DNA from: Symbiodinium natans
Taxonomy: Eukaryota; Sar; Dinophyceae; Suessiales; Symbiodiniaceae
Assembly: GCA_905221605.1 (NCBI GenBank)
Contig: CAJNDS010001957.1
Coordinates: forward strand, 1 to 64,000
Length of the DNA stretch: 64,000 nucleotides
Direction: 5' to 3'
Below are positions 41,641 to 56,400 of this stretch, piece by piece. The notes beneath the pieces were generated by a model. That model saw only the letters and a program-made list of their open reading frames with translations. It did not search any database and had not been told where the DNA came from. The translations under genes were made by a program, and so were the position numbers. Position 1 is the stretch's first letter; each line of letters begins with the position of its first letter.

Positions 41641-43500
41641 CACGGTTAGACGACTTAGAAGCGAAATCTCAGCGGCTTCAACGTGAAACCAGCCGCAGAG
41701 GTCATCCAGAAGCCGCAGGCAGCCGCTTGGGAATCGACGCCGGGGTGCAGACGAAGAGCTGGGCTGTGAGAAGCACCATGGCCACAGATGGAGCCCTCAG
41801 CCGGCTTTCAAGAGCTCTCAGAAGTGGGTGACAGCTTCTCACATTCGGGATGCTCGCGTGGCTCGTTCTGGAAGATTGAATGCTGGGGCCCCCATCGAGA
41901 ACCCACATTTGCAAGAAATCACCTACCGGCCCATTTTGAAAGGAGCCTCTTGGCAAAAAACACATACTCTACCATCTCACTTGGCAGAACCTACTCGAAG
42001 CAGCCCAAACTCTGGGTCAGCCTTCAGTACTGTCCTACTGGCTCACTCTACATCCAGCCCCAGCGCCGTCGCCGGCAAGCAAGACTTCCGCGGAAGGGCA
42101 GGCTTCGCGCGGATTGACCCAGGACGCCAGCAATGCAGCCATTCGCACCGCAGCATTCCAAAGATGGGCAAGGCTGGGAGGTCGACAATGCCACCACTTA
42201 AACAAGCAGTTCCGGAACAAGCGAAGTGAAGAAAGAGACGGCTGTCCTCACGCCATGGCTCCTTACACCAACTCGGGGGCTCCTTAGCAGCACCGAACAT
42301 CAAAACCAGAGCGGAGGGTCCGGCGAGCTGTTTGGGGCTCCCAAAGTGGACCGTCTTCCCAGCTTGGCTTCAAAGGGAGATGGGCGCATGTACCCTCCCG
42401 GAAGCTCCGGAAAGCAGCTTGGGGCTTGAGGCTCTTGGAGAGCTTCAGCGCTTTCAAGCTTTCCGGCAGTTTAGGGAGTTTTAGGGATATGAATCTCCAA
42501 AAAGGCAGGAGTGGCAAAGCACCTGGGTGCACAAGGCGCGCTGGGTCTGCCTCCAGACTGACATCAGGAGCTCAGTGCCCCCATACCTCATAAAATAGAG
42601 CCACACACTAAGCTGTGAAGCTGGGGCTGCGAGGGGGAACTGACTTTAGCCCGAGACTCTTGCGACTCGTGTGGAGAGGGCCGTGGCAGCTTCGAGTGAG
42701 AGACGGGGACAGGTTGAGCTTGAGCTTCAAGGCGCAACTTGAGGACCCTAAAACCCTAGACCCTTAACCCCTAAAACCTTTCAACCCTAGACCCTAAACC
42801 GGGGCAGCTCGCCTCTTCGACGCCTCAGAGGCCTTCGGCCACAAGCGCCTCGAAAGGCTCTTTCGGGCTCTTTCACGGAGGGGGGGCCCCATGATCACGT
42901 GGCCGACCCCACGATTAGCTGGGAGCTGCGCCGCTCTTAAGTACGAGAAGACTGAGGGGCCCTTATGGCCCTTATGGCCCTTATAGTTCTCATCCGAGGG
43001 CCCGACAGCCGCTTCTTGGAGCTTGGAGGCCCTCGCCCCCAAGAGCTAAGCAAGGGAAAGTAGGGGAGGCAGAAGGAACTCTGCCGGCAATGCAAGGGCG
43101 CGAGTTTTAGCACAGCGTGCTTGGGCCCAGGTCCTGCGGCTACTGCGGCAACTGCACACTTCGGTAGATCCCGCACACCGCCCGCGACCCTCGCGCTGGC
43201 ACACAAGGTCGGCAGCTGCAGGAAAAGATGCTCTGGAGTCATGCGCCGCTCCACAATCCTACCAGTTCCTCAGCCCGCCGCGTGGGGCCCCTCAGAGCCG
43301 AAGCACCCGGCCCCTTGTAAGGCAAAGCCTGTATTTGGGGGCATTTGGAGCTTAGGGCTCGTGGCCGTCCTCTTGCAAGAGAGGACGCTACGGAGCTTGG
43401 TAAATACGGCGCGCTGTTGCACACAGCTTCATCCCTTCTTCCACACAGCTGGCACGCATCAAGAGCTCTCCCTTGTGCCTTTGAGGTCAAACCAAAGGTC
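41640..43500. other. GC-rich stretch without supported genes
   Basis: No recognisable exon or motif. A weak telomere-like patch (CCCTAAAACCCTAGACC) lies near 42745-42800. Confidence 0.4.
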
Positions 43501-43507
43501 ACATGGG

Positions 43508-43602
43508 GGTTTCCGAAAATAGGGGTACCCTCTTGGGGGGCTCCTAGAATAAGGATTAGATTAGTTTGGGGTATATTAAGGGTACCCCTCTTGGGGGGCA
43601 TG
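43508..43602 (+). mobile_element. MITE-like element, GTACCC termini (copy 5)
   Basis: Starts TTTCCGAAAATAGGGGTACC, contains GCTCCTAGAATAAGG and GGGGTATATTAAGGGTACCCC, and ends GGGGGGCATG. Outside the duplicated segments, which shows the family is dispersed. Confidence 0.55.
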
Positions 43603-46600
43603 CGCATATGATCGACCCATGAGGCAGCGACAGGCTGCTGGGTAAAAAGCCACGGTCCAGAGTGCGAAGGCGGCGGACACCGTCATGGGCTCCTACTAAA
43701 CAACGCCAACCGCAGCTTTTTCTGCCCAATCCCTTTCCCTCTGATGACCTGTCGGTGACTCCGTGTGGCTCCGGCACGCAGGCTGGATAGCCGCACCCTC
43801 TCGGGTCCTGACGTCTTCCTGTCCTCGATACAGCTCGGCCCACACCGCAGGAATCCTGACGCAACATCGAAGCAGCTGCCAGGACGAGGGCACTGCCACC
43901 TGCAGCTGCCGTCTGAGCTGAACAAAACCCCAGAACACCTCCGCAAACCGCAGCTTCTGCGACAACCTTGCCGGTACCGTGGCTTGCTTTGGCTCCTCCG
44001 GAAGTCTCACGTGCCAACTCACGAGAGCATCATCGTCGTAACGTGCCGGAACTCGGGCAGCACACCTTCGGTGGCAGTCCCGGAAACTGAGACGCTTGCT
44101 GACTAACGTCCGAGAGCTCTGGGACCTTAAGCGCATCTGCGACTCAAGCGCCACGCGCTTAAAAAGGAATGTCTTCTTTTCACAGGAGAAGGCAGATTTG
44201 GGGCACGCATGTGCTGCGAGGTCCGAGGCCCTCATGCCACAGACCTTCAGGGAGCTCGAAAGTGGCCTTCTGGGGGTTCATAGGGTGGGGACACTTAAAG
44301 TCACTTACCGGCCTTCTGACGACTCGCCTCTGCGCCGCACACACTGAAGCACCCTGTCTCCGCGTCCGTTTTATTGTCAAAGTTGAAAGCAGAGTCGGCT
44401 CAAGTCTGCTGAAAGAGCAGAAGTCCGACAGTCACCACACTCACCGGCACACTCCGTGGCTTCTCAAGAACGCCTCCTGGCCCTCAAGATGTGACGGCTT
44501 ACGCACATCCACGTCTCTCCCCGCAACTGCACTGTGAGCCTGGCCCCGGCAGGCCCGAAGGAACGGGGACCTCGGCCTGATTCGGGAAGCTCAGCGCGAA
44601 GGGTGCCAAGAGCTCGAAGTCTCCATCGGCCAGGCAGTGCTTTGGGTCCATCAGAACCGGGTGCTTGGGCGGGGCAGAACTGGAACCCAGACTCAGCCAG
44701 CACGCGACGACTTCGGCGGGCTCTGTGAGGCCCTGCAGTCGAAGCGAAGGTTCGGGGGACCTTGCCACCGAAACCTGTCGGGCTTGGAAGAGCTCGGCAT
44801 CTTCCAGGCCATCACCCCAGTCTTCTGGTGAACATGGGGCTAGTCTACATCCCAGAAAACACCGGAGTGAGAAAGGAAACTTGGGCAAAAGCCGGAGGGC
44901 GCCCGAGGCCCACAAGCTGAAGCCACCGAAAGAGCCCCAAGAACCCTCTTCTTTTGGCTCAAAGGACTGCTTCAACAAGGGCATTCCTGGCAACCTCCCG
45001 AAGATCCTCTTGCGTCTACAGGAGATCCAAGAGGGGCTCAACAAGCAGAAGGCCCACCAGAATCGTTTTGAAGTTTCGCATGGCCTCCTCTTCTGGGAGG
45101 CATGGAGTCTTCAGGCGAAGGCGGATCTGACCTTGAAGGGCTCGAAGTTTGACATGGCTACGGCTATGGTCTGCCTGTCATGGTTCTTTGAGAGGAAATA
45201 ACGGTGGGCCCGTGGTGCGACGCACCTGACCTTGGGATTTGCGGCGCTGAAACCAACCATCGAATCTTGAGATCATCTCACCGACGCCTTTCCGGGAGAT
45301 TGAAACAAGAGGGCCAAGAAGGACTTATGAGCTTAGGTTGCAAGACTTAGGGGGGTCGCGCCCTACCGCTATGCTACTTGCTCAGAGGTTCCGCGACGTA
45401 GCTCGCGTCTGCGCAATGCAAGGGCGAAGCCGTGTGCTTAGGAGCCGCACAGATTCTGTTAGAATCGCCCGCGCGAGGGATCTACCGATCTTGTCAGCCC
45501 CGAGGTACGTCTGCGGCGCCCAAATCCGCCCCGCATTCTCGTGAACCCCTTTCAAGCTGACTCCTGAAACATCGGCATTTCTCATCTGCCAGCAGCGATG
45601 TGGTGATGACTCCCAAGCAAAACTCTTCTGAGCGACAGTTTCAAGGGGCGAAGCGGCGAAGGAACTCTTGAATTGTCCTCGAAGTCGCACGACACCGGGC
45701 TCACCACCCAGCAAGGCCGAGTCCTCCCGAAATGGGGCCCGTGCAGTCCCTGCAGCCTCAGCCGAGCTCGCGCTTCTGTGCAGCACGGAGGCTCGGGGCT
45801 TCAAGGGCTCGGAGTGTAGGGCTTCAGGGTTCAGGGGGTGTGTTTTTGCCTTTTTTGGAGCTCCTTTCTCCTCAGAATCCCCCGGGCCTGAAAGAGCCGG
45901 AGCTTGAGCTTGGGCCCTCGCTGGGCGCCAGGCTCTCTCCCAAACCCGAACATCCCTAAAACCCTCTGCGGAACCCTAAGGAAGTTGAATGTAGGGGTTT
46001 AAGGGTTTTTTGCGGTTGTAAGATCCCAAACCCCTGAGAAGCCATAAAACGGGCCGGCGGGGGGGGGGCGACCTCGAGGCACTTGGTGAAATTTCCAGTG
46101 GCTCAGTATGGCACAAGGATCGACAAAACTTCGGCTGTGGCAGGAGCCTCGCCGGTGGAAGTCCGTGGCCACAAGGGGAGTTGCGCTCCCTTTCTCGGGC
46201 ACTTGCCTCAGGCAGCTCTTTTTACTAGGGAGCTGCTTGAATCTCAGCTCTACTAGGGAGCTGCTTGCAATCTCTTCGTCTTGGCCCTGCTAAGTTCCCG
46301 AGCCTGCCGAGCTCCGCACTTAGCAAACCTGCAGTAACTGTCACAAGGTCGGGGGCGAAACGTGCAGCACACGTCCGGAGCCAAAAAATCCAAAGAAGCA
46401 CCCGTGCAGCCTCGTCACCATCGAGGCATCTTTGAGGTGGGCTCCGAAGCCGCGCCGGAGATGCCGAGCGCGACGAAGCCCACCGGCCCCGAGTCCCGGC
46501 AAGCTCTGGGGCAGCCGGATTCTCAGCGAGAAGCTCTTCAGCTGAGATCCGGGGAGGTCCAGCCACTCACAGCCAGCTAATGTATGGGGAGCAGCCGGGC

Positions 46601-48390
46601 CACAGAGCTCCAAACTGCAAACTGGACTCGCAAACCCCCGAGATCCCCGAACCTCGGGAACCTCGGGAACCTCGACTGTGTGGATGACCAGGAGCGAGGG
46701 CGTATCATGGCGTATCTCACAGCCACCAGCTCAAGCCTCTCGGACTGGAGTCCACACGAAGGAAGCTGTTGGAGTGAGGCCTGGATTTTCTTTTCCTGCC
46801 CTCTCACATGCCCCAACCACCAAAGTAGGCACGAAGAGACCATGAAAGGCTCGGACGCGCGGAAGCTGTTGCAAGAGCATTAGAAGTAGAAGTGCTGGTT
46901 TTGAGGTTCGAAAGGAGGCTCCCAGACCGCCTCCTTCTGGGAGGAGCGTGTGTGATGTGTGTGGAGCACTCGCTGGCTGATCATTTCCCGCTTTGTGCCG
47001 TGGACACCCATTATTTGGGCATTCCGGACTATGATCTCAGCCTTCGCCTCGTCGGAGCCTTGTGTGCTCGCTTGCAGCCCTTCCTTCCAAAAGCCCGGGC
47101 GCTGAATGCAAAGGCCGTGCTTGCAATTGAGTTCTGCAAGTGCTTCAACGCTCGCGACTCATCTGGGCACTGATAGATGCTCAAGAGCTGCCCGACCATG
47201 CAACTTTGCGACCTCGTCTCAGAGCTGCGCGGGTAAAGGCCACACAGGCCCACCTGCGGCGTGGACGCTACAGGCAAGCGAGGGGTCTGTAAAGATCCGT
47301 CTTGGGATGTGTGAGCGCCAAGAGGGGCTCTGGAACCATCAGGCAACTCTCAGGAACCGTCAACGGAGCCTCAGGCTCAGGGCCTGCTTAGAAACAGCCC
47401 CAAACAGCTGGGAGGTGTTTCGAACCGTCGGAGCTACTTTACTAGTGCCTAGCTCATGTAGGATTCAAAGTTCGAAGCACCGAATGGGTCTTGAGATTAC
47501 TGTGACGGGTTCTTGAAACCAGGAAACGCAAGGACTGACACCCTGCGTTAAACAAACCGCCGGGCACTCTATAAGATCCAACTCAGAGCATCAGGCGGTC
47601 ACTGGCCTCCCGAGGTTTCACAGGGTTCCAACGGAATTTACAGAGGATCTGGGTCCGACTCGCCGAGTCCCGAAGCTGAGCAAGAGGGGCAGACTTGTAA
47701 GCAGGACACCCTGCAAGCTTGGGCCGCCTAGCTTTGGTGGCCTAGCCGCCTAGCCCCGTTCAGTGAGACCCAGGCACCGACTGCCCACCTATCTGTGAAC
47801 TTCTCACGGCTTCGTCCGTCGAGGGCACATCTCTAGGCTGAAAAGTGCGAGGCTCTCAAGCAAAGACCAAAAGCTCAGGAACTTGCGCCCCGCCTGCCTG
47901 CGGAAAGCCGCGCCAGCCCTGTTCCGCGCCTTCTGCGCTTTGCGCTTCTGGATCCCGGGTGCCCGCAAGCAGGCGAGAAGGGCAACGCAAATACCGTGCC
48001 AAAGAGGCCGCGCCGGACTGAAATGGGCACCGTTCCTTGCAGGCTTCGAGCAAAAAGAGCTCCTGATCCAACCTACTTTCCCACTTTCGGGGGGCGACCG
48101 ACTTCCATTGCCTTCCTCTGGGTTTTCGCGGGCCTCCGTGTCATAAAAGCTGCAAGCAGTGGCAAGACTCCGCTCGACAAGGGCCCTGTCCGAAGCCGAT
48201 AGAAGCCCGACATCTTCGGGGCTACCTTGTCTTCAAGATGCCTGCGACTCTCAAAACGGCGATTACGTACAGCTGCGGCGCGACAGATTGAGGGAGCTCC
48301 CGGCACATCCGCCCATGCGCTGACGAGGAGAAGCAAACGCTTCAGCCGCAGAAGCCCAGCAGCAACAGGGCAGAGACAGCACGATGCGAC
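43603..48390. other. GC-rich stretch without confident genes
   Basis: Frames of 90-180 codons overlap on both strands. The best is a plus frame at 44893-45201 whose end reads LPKILLRLQEIQEGLNKQK and closes FFERK; it has no recognised family and no start of its own. I regard coding here as unproven. Confidence 0.35.
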
Positions 48391-48395
48391 AGCCT

Positions 48396-48450
48396 GCTGC
48401 ACCTGGACCTTCTGCACCTTCTGCACCTTCTGCAGCTTCTGCGCCTTCAC
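48396..48450. repeat. Short CTTCTGCAC repeat
   Basis: Four to five tandem copies of a 12-bp CTTCTGCACCTT unit with variants. The minus strand would read Glu-Gly-Ala repeats, but no surrounding gene is recognised. Confidence 0.7.
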
Positions 48451-49435
48451 CCTCTGATAAAGCTTCCCACGAGCCGTTCGAAGCAGAGACCTCAGCCCAG
48501 CTTTGCAAGCACATGCGTGCATAGCCCGGCAGGCCGCAAGCAACATGTCAGCGCGTCAACACGCGTCAGCATCTCACATAGAGGCCGCCATAGGCCCGAA
48601 GGGCGCCGAGCACCCAAGAGAATCGATGCAAACCCCAAGGTCGGCCCTGTCTGCGGGCCCATGGTCTCAACATCCTCGAAAGGCTGCAACTCAGGGACTT
48701 GTGCTGGTAGAGACCAGTCAAACTAGGGCGCGCTGGCGCGAACGGAGGCGCAGATGGACTTTGGCACTGCCTGCAGAGACTTTGAGCGCGTGCCCGTGGC
48801 GTGGTGTTGCATCAAGAAGCACGGGCCGTGAGAGCACACGGCTGCCTTATTCTGCCTTATTTTGCCTTGCATTGCATAGACAATGTCTCTCGCAGGACAC
48901 TCAGGACAGTGCGGAGAACACCGTCTCGCAAGCAGATGGGGCAAAAGCTGCTAGGCTATCATCCTGCTCCACGAAGCAAGCATGGCCCTCATGGCCCTCC
49001 GTGATCTCATGAGGCTGGCATGGTGTCAGCCCTAGTGAAATCTGCTCCGAAGCCTTGAAGTTCTGGGAAGAAGGACTACAAGCGCGCTCCCGAAAGCCTT
49101 GACAGGAGAAATGGAGCAGAGGTATGCCCAGGAAGTCCGCAGAAAGCCTGTGGCAGGGCGACCACAACCATCAGACACACACTGCCTGCTTTCTTGAGGC
49201 CTGATGGCCCGCCACACCCGCCCGTGTTCTTCAAAGCTATGCAGGCTTTTGACATCTTCCCGTCATCCCAGTTAAGGAAACCCGCCCCCTAGAAACGTCC
49301 GAGAACGATGGAGACAAGGCAGCCCAGAGACTGGCTGCTTCGGGTTCCGGTAGCTGGGGGCTACGACGAGCGCAGTCCATCACGACAGCACAGTCACTTA
49401 GCCAGCCAGTCTTGGTGCGTCCACTGCTATTCTAG

Positions 49436-49506
49436 AACCCTAAGCCCTAAGCCCTAAACCCTAAACCCTAAACCCTGAACCCTAAACCCTAAACCCTAAA
49501 CCCTAC
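49436..49506. repeat. Interstitial telomeric array (CCCTAAA)n
   Basis: About ten units on the plus strand with CCCTAAG and CCCTGAA variants, in the orientation opposite to most arrays in the window. Confidence 0.9.
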
Positions 49507-52500
49507 TAACCCTGGCACTGTGTGTCGCAACGAGGCTGGGACCGACCTTTGAGTACTCCCGTGGAGTGCACCAGCAGCCCCACAGACTTCGAAGACTTCT
49601 AAGAACGCAACCTAGGCATCCCCGACATCTCCGAGTCCGAAGGCTCCACAGCCATCTGGGCACCTTCCGTGCGGGAACACCTATGAAAGCAGCTTTTTGC
49701 CCGCCGAAATCTGGGGCTGTGAGTTTTACGGAGCTCGGTGCCGTGGCAAAGGAGGCAGCCTCTACTGTGGGTAGTTCCTATATGTTGCCTTCGCCACTAT
49801 GGACATGCGAAACGAGATGGAGCAACTCTCAAAGGCGTTTCTAGCCCAAAAGGCCCAAACTTCGGCTGCGCATCGGAAGGAGTTGGGGCGGCGCTCCCAG
49901 GGCCCCTCCCCGTGGCGGCGCTCCCCCGCAAGTCGGGCGGCGCTTCTTCGGCTCAAACCTCTTGGGCGAAGTTCGGTGAGAATTTCTCAGATGCCTATGA
50001 AGGCGAGGTTTCTGAGACTGTGAAAGAGCACAGAGGGGAGCCTGGGGAGCCCGGGTCAGCCCATGTCCTCTCTCGATCTACGGAGGGCGGGGGGCAGCAC
50101 AAAGCTGAGAAAGCCAAGGGTGGGTCCTCTTCTTACCAAAGAGCCCCATCTCTTAGCGCCAGGCTTTGAACCTTTTGCACACGGACAACTTTACTGGGAG
50201 TTCATGGCCAAGTTTCCAGTCACGACGACTAAGCAAGAACCACAGATTGTGGTTGGTGGCTCTTTTCCGCAGGGTTTGGGCTTGCGATCCATTTTGTGAC
50301 CCGGCTCTTGTACTGCACCCCTAGATGTCTTCTGGCCATCAGTCTGCTCCCTGACCGCCTGTCCCACGCGCCCAAGCTTCTGGAAAGTCAGAAGCCCCAA
50401 CCGTAACCCACATCCGGACCACCCCTATGGTTCTGTATGGGGAGAGAGTGGGGTCTTCCAAAAAGGATCAGCCCTCTGTTCCACGAAGGGAGTGATTGGA
50501 ACATCTGCTGCATCGAAGCCGCTGATATCGGACATCGTCGGGCCAAGAACACTGTTAAGGCAAACGAGGTCCTGAAGAGAGCATTCGGGATATTTCCCCG
50601 TGCGGTGCACGAGCACGTGGCATGTAACTGCGCCTCAAAGGCATTCTCGACAACTCACGAACGCTGCAGGCAACTCTTCCTGCGATGGGTTAAGGCCAGC
50701 ATCGGCCAAGAGGCCCTCGCAAAGTGCTGCGTCGCTCAGGAAGGGCTCCAGACTCCTATACTGCTGCAACGAAAAGAGCTTACATATGGCACTACTCCTG
50801 CACCCTAAACCCGAATCGACCGTCTACTCCGTCCGCTGCTGCCTGGCACAGAACACTGTGGCACATTGTCAAGCCCCCTAAACCCCGACCCATCCCTTAA
50901 CCATTAACCCATAGCTCTGGGCGGCGACAGCACATCTGAACTCACAGAGCCAGCAGACCAACTGCTGCAAAGTTAGACGCTGGCCTTGCCGTCACCTGTT
51001 GCCTATCGCGATCCGCCTTGCTTCAGCAGTGGACGACCAGATGACAGTGTGACACATGACGGGATTCTCATGAGCTGGTACCCAAGTCAACACGGAGAGC
51101 GCGGACCGGAACAACAGCTGCACATGCTGTCAGTGAGCTACCACACTGCGCAGGACACACTGCACAGGCATCGCAAGCATCAGAGTCGAGGGAAGCTGTC
51201 ACCAGCCACAAAGCACAGATTCAGAGCTGTCCCTCATACAGACAACGCCCAGCCGGCACGAAGGGCCGCCTTCTAGCCGTTCTGCCTCTCTGGAGGACCT
51301 GATCTGCAACCGAATAGGTGGTGACCGCAAGAGACCGTAAGCGTGGAGCAAGAGATTGAAGACTGCTACTGCTGGTAGGCTGCAGAGTCGGTTGCGCCAT
51401 CTACCCAAGCAGAAGAGAAGCTCCGATGGCTACAAGAGATGAGTCTACAGCGCGGGTCACTGCAGCTCAATGCTTCCGGCTGCTTGGAGCCGAGGATCCT
51501 CGTACCCCATGCACCAGCTCCCGATGCCCATCTTCTGCACCTTCATCCTGGGCTCACGCGAGTATGCGATGTCCTCATGCGAGTCTGCGATGCAAAATGT
51601 CGGACTCTGCCTTTCTGGACGTGCCTTAAGCCTTGGTGAGACGGCTGTCGACGTCCAAGTCACCTGCTCTTGGGGAGGGCATGCTTTCCCCGCTCTGCAG
51701 CAAGGAACAGCCCAGAAAGTGCAGACAATGTCGGCCCAACTTTAGCTTGGCTTGAAGCCCTGAGGCCTTAAGACTTAAGAAAGCTCATCATGTTTGCGGC
51801 CTTTTCAGCACAGCAAGAGCTGCTGCAGCCCCTCGAACTCAACAAAGTCCGGCACCCCTAGGCTACGCCACGCTACTCGTGGTCGCTGGGGGAGTTTGTG
51901 CCGTTTGTGCCCTGCCCATGCCCAGGAACTGCGTTGCTGCCGAGGCTGCAAGAATGCTGAGCAAACAGGGCTCTGCTGAAGCCCCACGCAACCTTGCCTA
52001 AAGCTCTCTCTCTCTTAGGTGCTTGGGAGACTTACGCATGCAGATTCAAAAAGTCTGGGAAGCTGCAGTCCTGGGTCCAGCTCGCCTGCTCCCTCAAAAG
52101 AATCAGTACACAGACGGGCTCCTCTTCACACCCTCTTCGTGAAGGTGCGGAGGACCTGTCAGCCGCTGCCTGGCGCAGTTCACCCGAGTCCTTGGGACCC
52201 TGACCCTTCTCGCACTCAATTGCCCATGATGTGGCAGAACAGCTACGCAACAGAGGACAACAACTTGGCGCCTACCCTTCCTTTCACCCCCGGATGCTTC
52301 ATCAGGGCCAGTGAGAAGCCCTCAAGTGCAAAGGTGCTGGACGGGGAAAAGTGGAACACCTGAAGCAGACAAGGTCTGAAGTGCTGAAGGGGATTCTGCC
52401 TTCCGTCTCTCAGGACTTCATCTTCCGGTCTCAGAGGAGTGCTCACAGGATGGTCCTCTAATGGGTCACGTCACGCGCGGGCATGAGGCGCACAAAACCG

Positions 52501-52587
52501 CATGAAAGACGTCCCAGCGATCGCGCCTGAAGCTCAAGGTTGCTCAGGGCCGACACGAGGCCCAGGAATGGGCAGCATGAGGCAGAA

Positions 52588-52652
52588 AAGGGTTTAGGGT
52601 GTAGGGTTTAGGGTTTTGGGTTTTGGGTTTTGGGTTCAGGGTTTAGGGTTCA
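52588..52652. repeat. Degenerate telomeric array
   Basis: TTTAGGG units mixed with TTTTGGG and TTCAGGG variants. Confidence 0.85.
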
Positions 52653-53454
52653 GAGGAAGCCAGAAACAAGTAGATGGCGCAGCAAAGCCCGCTCTGGTGA
52701 ATTGCTTCGACACCTCATCCTCTGCGCCTCAGGTCCGAAGCCAACAGAAACCAAGGACTTCTCGCTCTGCCGTCTTAACTCAATAACGGGGGCTCGCTTG
52801 TAACACAACTCAGAGTATTCATTAGAGGTGCTCAAATTGGTTTTGGGTTGGAGAGCAGTTTCAGCAGTAGGCTATGCCTTCTTGTGCTCCTACACATCAA
52901 AACCGATGACCAAGCCAACAAATGTTGGAAGCAAACCTTCGCACCTTCACCGGTCGACGTCGACGGCAAGGCTGAAGAAAGGCAAGATGCTGGTAAAGCA
53001 TGTAGTGGAGACCTCTCGTCCTAGATCCCGCCTTCCGGCTTTATTGGTCTACCTTTGTGCAGGGGGTCCTCACCGTCAGGTAAGTTGTCCGAGTACGCGA
53101 GGGCGAGTGCTCAGGTGCTAGCACGGTCCAAGGCACGGCACCAACAGGATCCGCCCTTGAATTTCCGAAACGGACTCGCGCATGGGATGACGGTGCCAAG
53201 GTCGAGAATACAAACGTTTATGAGACTCATGGCCTGCGAAGTCTGAGCAACAGAACCAGCAAGAGGAGTCTTTGCTTGTGGGTGGTCTGGCAGATGAAAG
53301 CGAGACTCGAAACCGAGCGCTCCGGTAGGGAACGGACCTGGGGCTCTTTCATGCGCGTCACCGGGTGTTCCATCGGCTTAGGGCTTCTATTGGGGTTTAT
53401 GTGCGTTTATAGGTTTATGGGTGTTAGGGAGGGTTTAGGGTTTTAGGGCTTCAT

Positions 53455-56400
53455 GACGAAGATTGCCTGACCTGACGCGCGGCAATGGGGCAGCCAAGCC
53501 GCTGCACCCGTCGGACTGGCAGAACGAGAACCCTCTGACAAACATGGTGCCGACACACAGAACTGGAGGCTACGCTACTCGGAATGATCAACGCGGGCAA
53601 CAAGCGCTGACCGCTGAACATCAAGGCGCAAGACAAGCGTTCTCCTGCTCATGTGCCCTCCGCCGCCGCGGCACCCAACACATCTTCTGACAAGAAGGGC
53701 TCTAAGGCTCAGCTGGGGGAAGCCGGTCAGGGGGCGAACAGAGGGGCTGGTTTCTGCGGCCCTATAGCGCAGCATCGCCTGCATGTGCAAGTACCTGACA
53801 CCAACCCGCCGACTGTGAGTATCGTGGCGGTCCGGGAAACTTGACACGTCAGAATGGCAGAACACAAACAAGAAAGAAACTGAGACTTCGTTCCACTACA
53901 CACTCGCACCTCCCCGCTCTTGTTCACCTGGGCCTCCAACGCGTGGTCTAGCCCTGCGTCCGGGCTTGGCATGAGATTTTGGCCACGGATCGTGACACAT
54001 CTAGTTTCCGCCGCTTCTGTCGCGGTTGCGACGCCTGGCGGGCCCCAATGCTGGAACTACGACATTACGACATGGTCAGCACAGGCCGCAGACCCGTGAG
54101 AATCGTGACTTGGTCGGACAGTATGCTGACTGAGTCAGATGGTATGTCGACCCAAGCCGACTCACCTAGAAAACGCTTTGTGCTGGAATGCCATAAACTG
54201 CGGAGTCTTTGCTAGGTGTGGGCGCTTGGGTATCAGTTTCAAGAAGCTTCTCACGATCATTGATTGCTCGTTAACCTTCCCCTTCCGACAAGCGAATGTT
54301 GACATGGCAGAACAGTCGTTTGATGCATGACGGAAGCACGACATCTGCAACTGTAAGCCCGATCGTGACCCTTCTGCTTCCTGCAAAAAGCAAACACTTG
54401 GTGCATGAGCCTCTGGGCGGGAATGGCCTAACCAGGGCTGCCGCTGCCGCTGCACCCGTCGGACTGGCAGAACGAAGAACCCTCTGACAAACATGGTGCC
54501 GACACACAGAACTGGAGGCTACGCTACTCGGAATGATCAACGCGGGCAACAAGCGCTGACCGCTGAACATCAAGGCGCAAGACAAGCGTTCTCCTGCTCA
54601 TGTGCCCTCCGCCGCCGCGGCACCCAACACATCTTCTGACAAGAAGGGCTCTAAGGCTCAGCTGGGGGAAGCCGGTCAGGGGGCGAACAGAGGGGCTGGT
54701 TTCTGCGGCCCTATAGCGCAGCATCGCCTGCATGTGCAAGTACCTGACACCAACCCGCCGACTGTGAGTATCGTGGCGGTCCGGGAAACTTGACACGTCA
54801 GAATGGCAGAACACAAACAAGAAAGAAACTGAGACTTCGTTCCACTACACACCCGCACCTCCCCGCTCTTGTTCATTTGGGCCTCCAACGCGTGGTCTAG
54901 GTTTGCGTCCGGGCTTGGCATGAGATTTTGGCCACGGACCGTGACACATCTAGTTTCCGCCGCTTCTGTCGCGGTTGCGAGGCCTGGCGGGCCCCAATGC
55001 TGGAACTACGACACTACGACATGGTCAGCACAGGCCGCAGACCCGTGAGAATCGTGACTTGGTCGGACAGTATGCTGACTGAGTCGGATGGTATGTCGAC
55101 CCAAGCCGACTCACCTAGAAAACGCTTTGTGCTGGAATGCCATAAACTGCGGAGTCTTTGCTAGGTGTGGCCGCTTGGGTATCAGTTTCAAAAAGCTTCT
55201 CACAATCGTTGATTGCTCGTTAACCTTCCCCTTCCGACAAGCGATTGCTGACATGGCAGAACACTCGTTTGATGCATGACGGAAGCACGACATCTGCAAC
55301 TGTAAGCCCGATCGTGACCCTTCTGCTTCCTGCAGGCAGTAGACCTGAGCTTCATCCACACCCACTTGGCGCAGCATGCATGGGCCACTGGGCGAGAATG
55401 GCTTGACCGGGGCTCCCAGCATCTCGGACCATTGGCACGCCACTGCCGCTGCATGCGTCAGAATGGCAGAACGCTCACAAACATGACGCTGAAACTCAGA
55501 ACTGGAGGCTACGCTCCTCGGAATGATCAACGAGGGCAACAAGTGTTGACCGCTGAACATCAGCTGGGGGAAGCCGTCAAGGGGCGAACAGAGGGGCTGG
55601 TTTCAGCCGCCGCCCTACAGCTCAGCATCGCACCAAAGCGCCGACTGTGAATATCGTGGACCATTCGCACAGCACTGCCACAGTCCGGGACACTTGACAC
55701 GTCAGACTGACAGAACACCAAAAGGAAAGAAGCTGAGACTGCGCTCCACTACACACGCGCACCTCTCCAAGCCTGCCAAGCCGACTCGCCTAGAAAGCGT
55801 TCGATGCTGGATTGCCATGAACTGCGGAGTCTTTGCTAGGTTTGGGCACTTGGTGCAGCGTGCGTGGGCCACTGGGCGGGAATGGCCTGACCAAGGCGGC
55901 CGGTATCTCGGACCATTGGCACGCCACTGCTGCTGCACCCGTCGGAATGGCAGAACGAAGAACCCTCCCACAAACATGGCGCTGAGACCCAGAACTGGAG
56001 GCTACGCTACTCGGAATGATCAACGCGGGCAACAAGCGTTGACCGCTGAACATCATGGCGCAAGAAAAGCGTTCTCCTGCTCATGTGCCCTCCGCAGCCA
56101 ACACATCTTCTGACAAGAAGGGCTCTAAGGCTCAGCTGGGGGAAGCCGGTCAGGGGTCGAACAGAGGGGCTGGTTTCAGCTGCGGCCCTATAGGCCCTAT
56201 AGCGTGTCATCGCCTGCATGTGCAAATACCTGACACCAACCCGCCGAATGTGAGTATCGTGGACCATTCGCATGCCAGTGCCACGGTCCGGGAAGCTTGA
56301 CATGTCAGAATGACAGAACACAAACAAGAAAGAAACTGAGACTTCGTTCCACTACACACTCGCACCTCCCCGCTCTTGTTCACCTGGGCCTCCAACACGT

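Larger units (their letters stand above)
48451..53450. other. GC-rich stretch without confident genes
   Basis: No motif-bearing frame was found. It contains telomeric arrays at 49436-49506 and 52588-52652, listed separately. Confidence 0.4.
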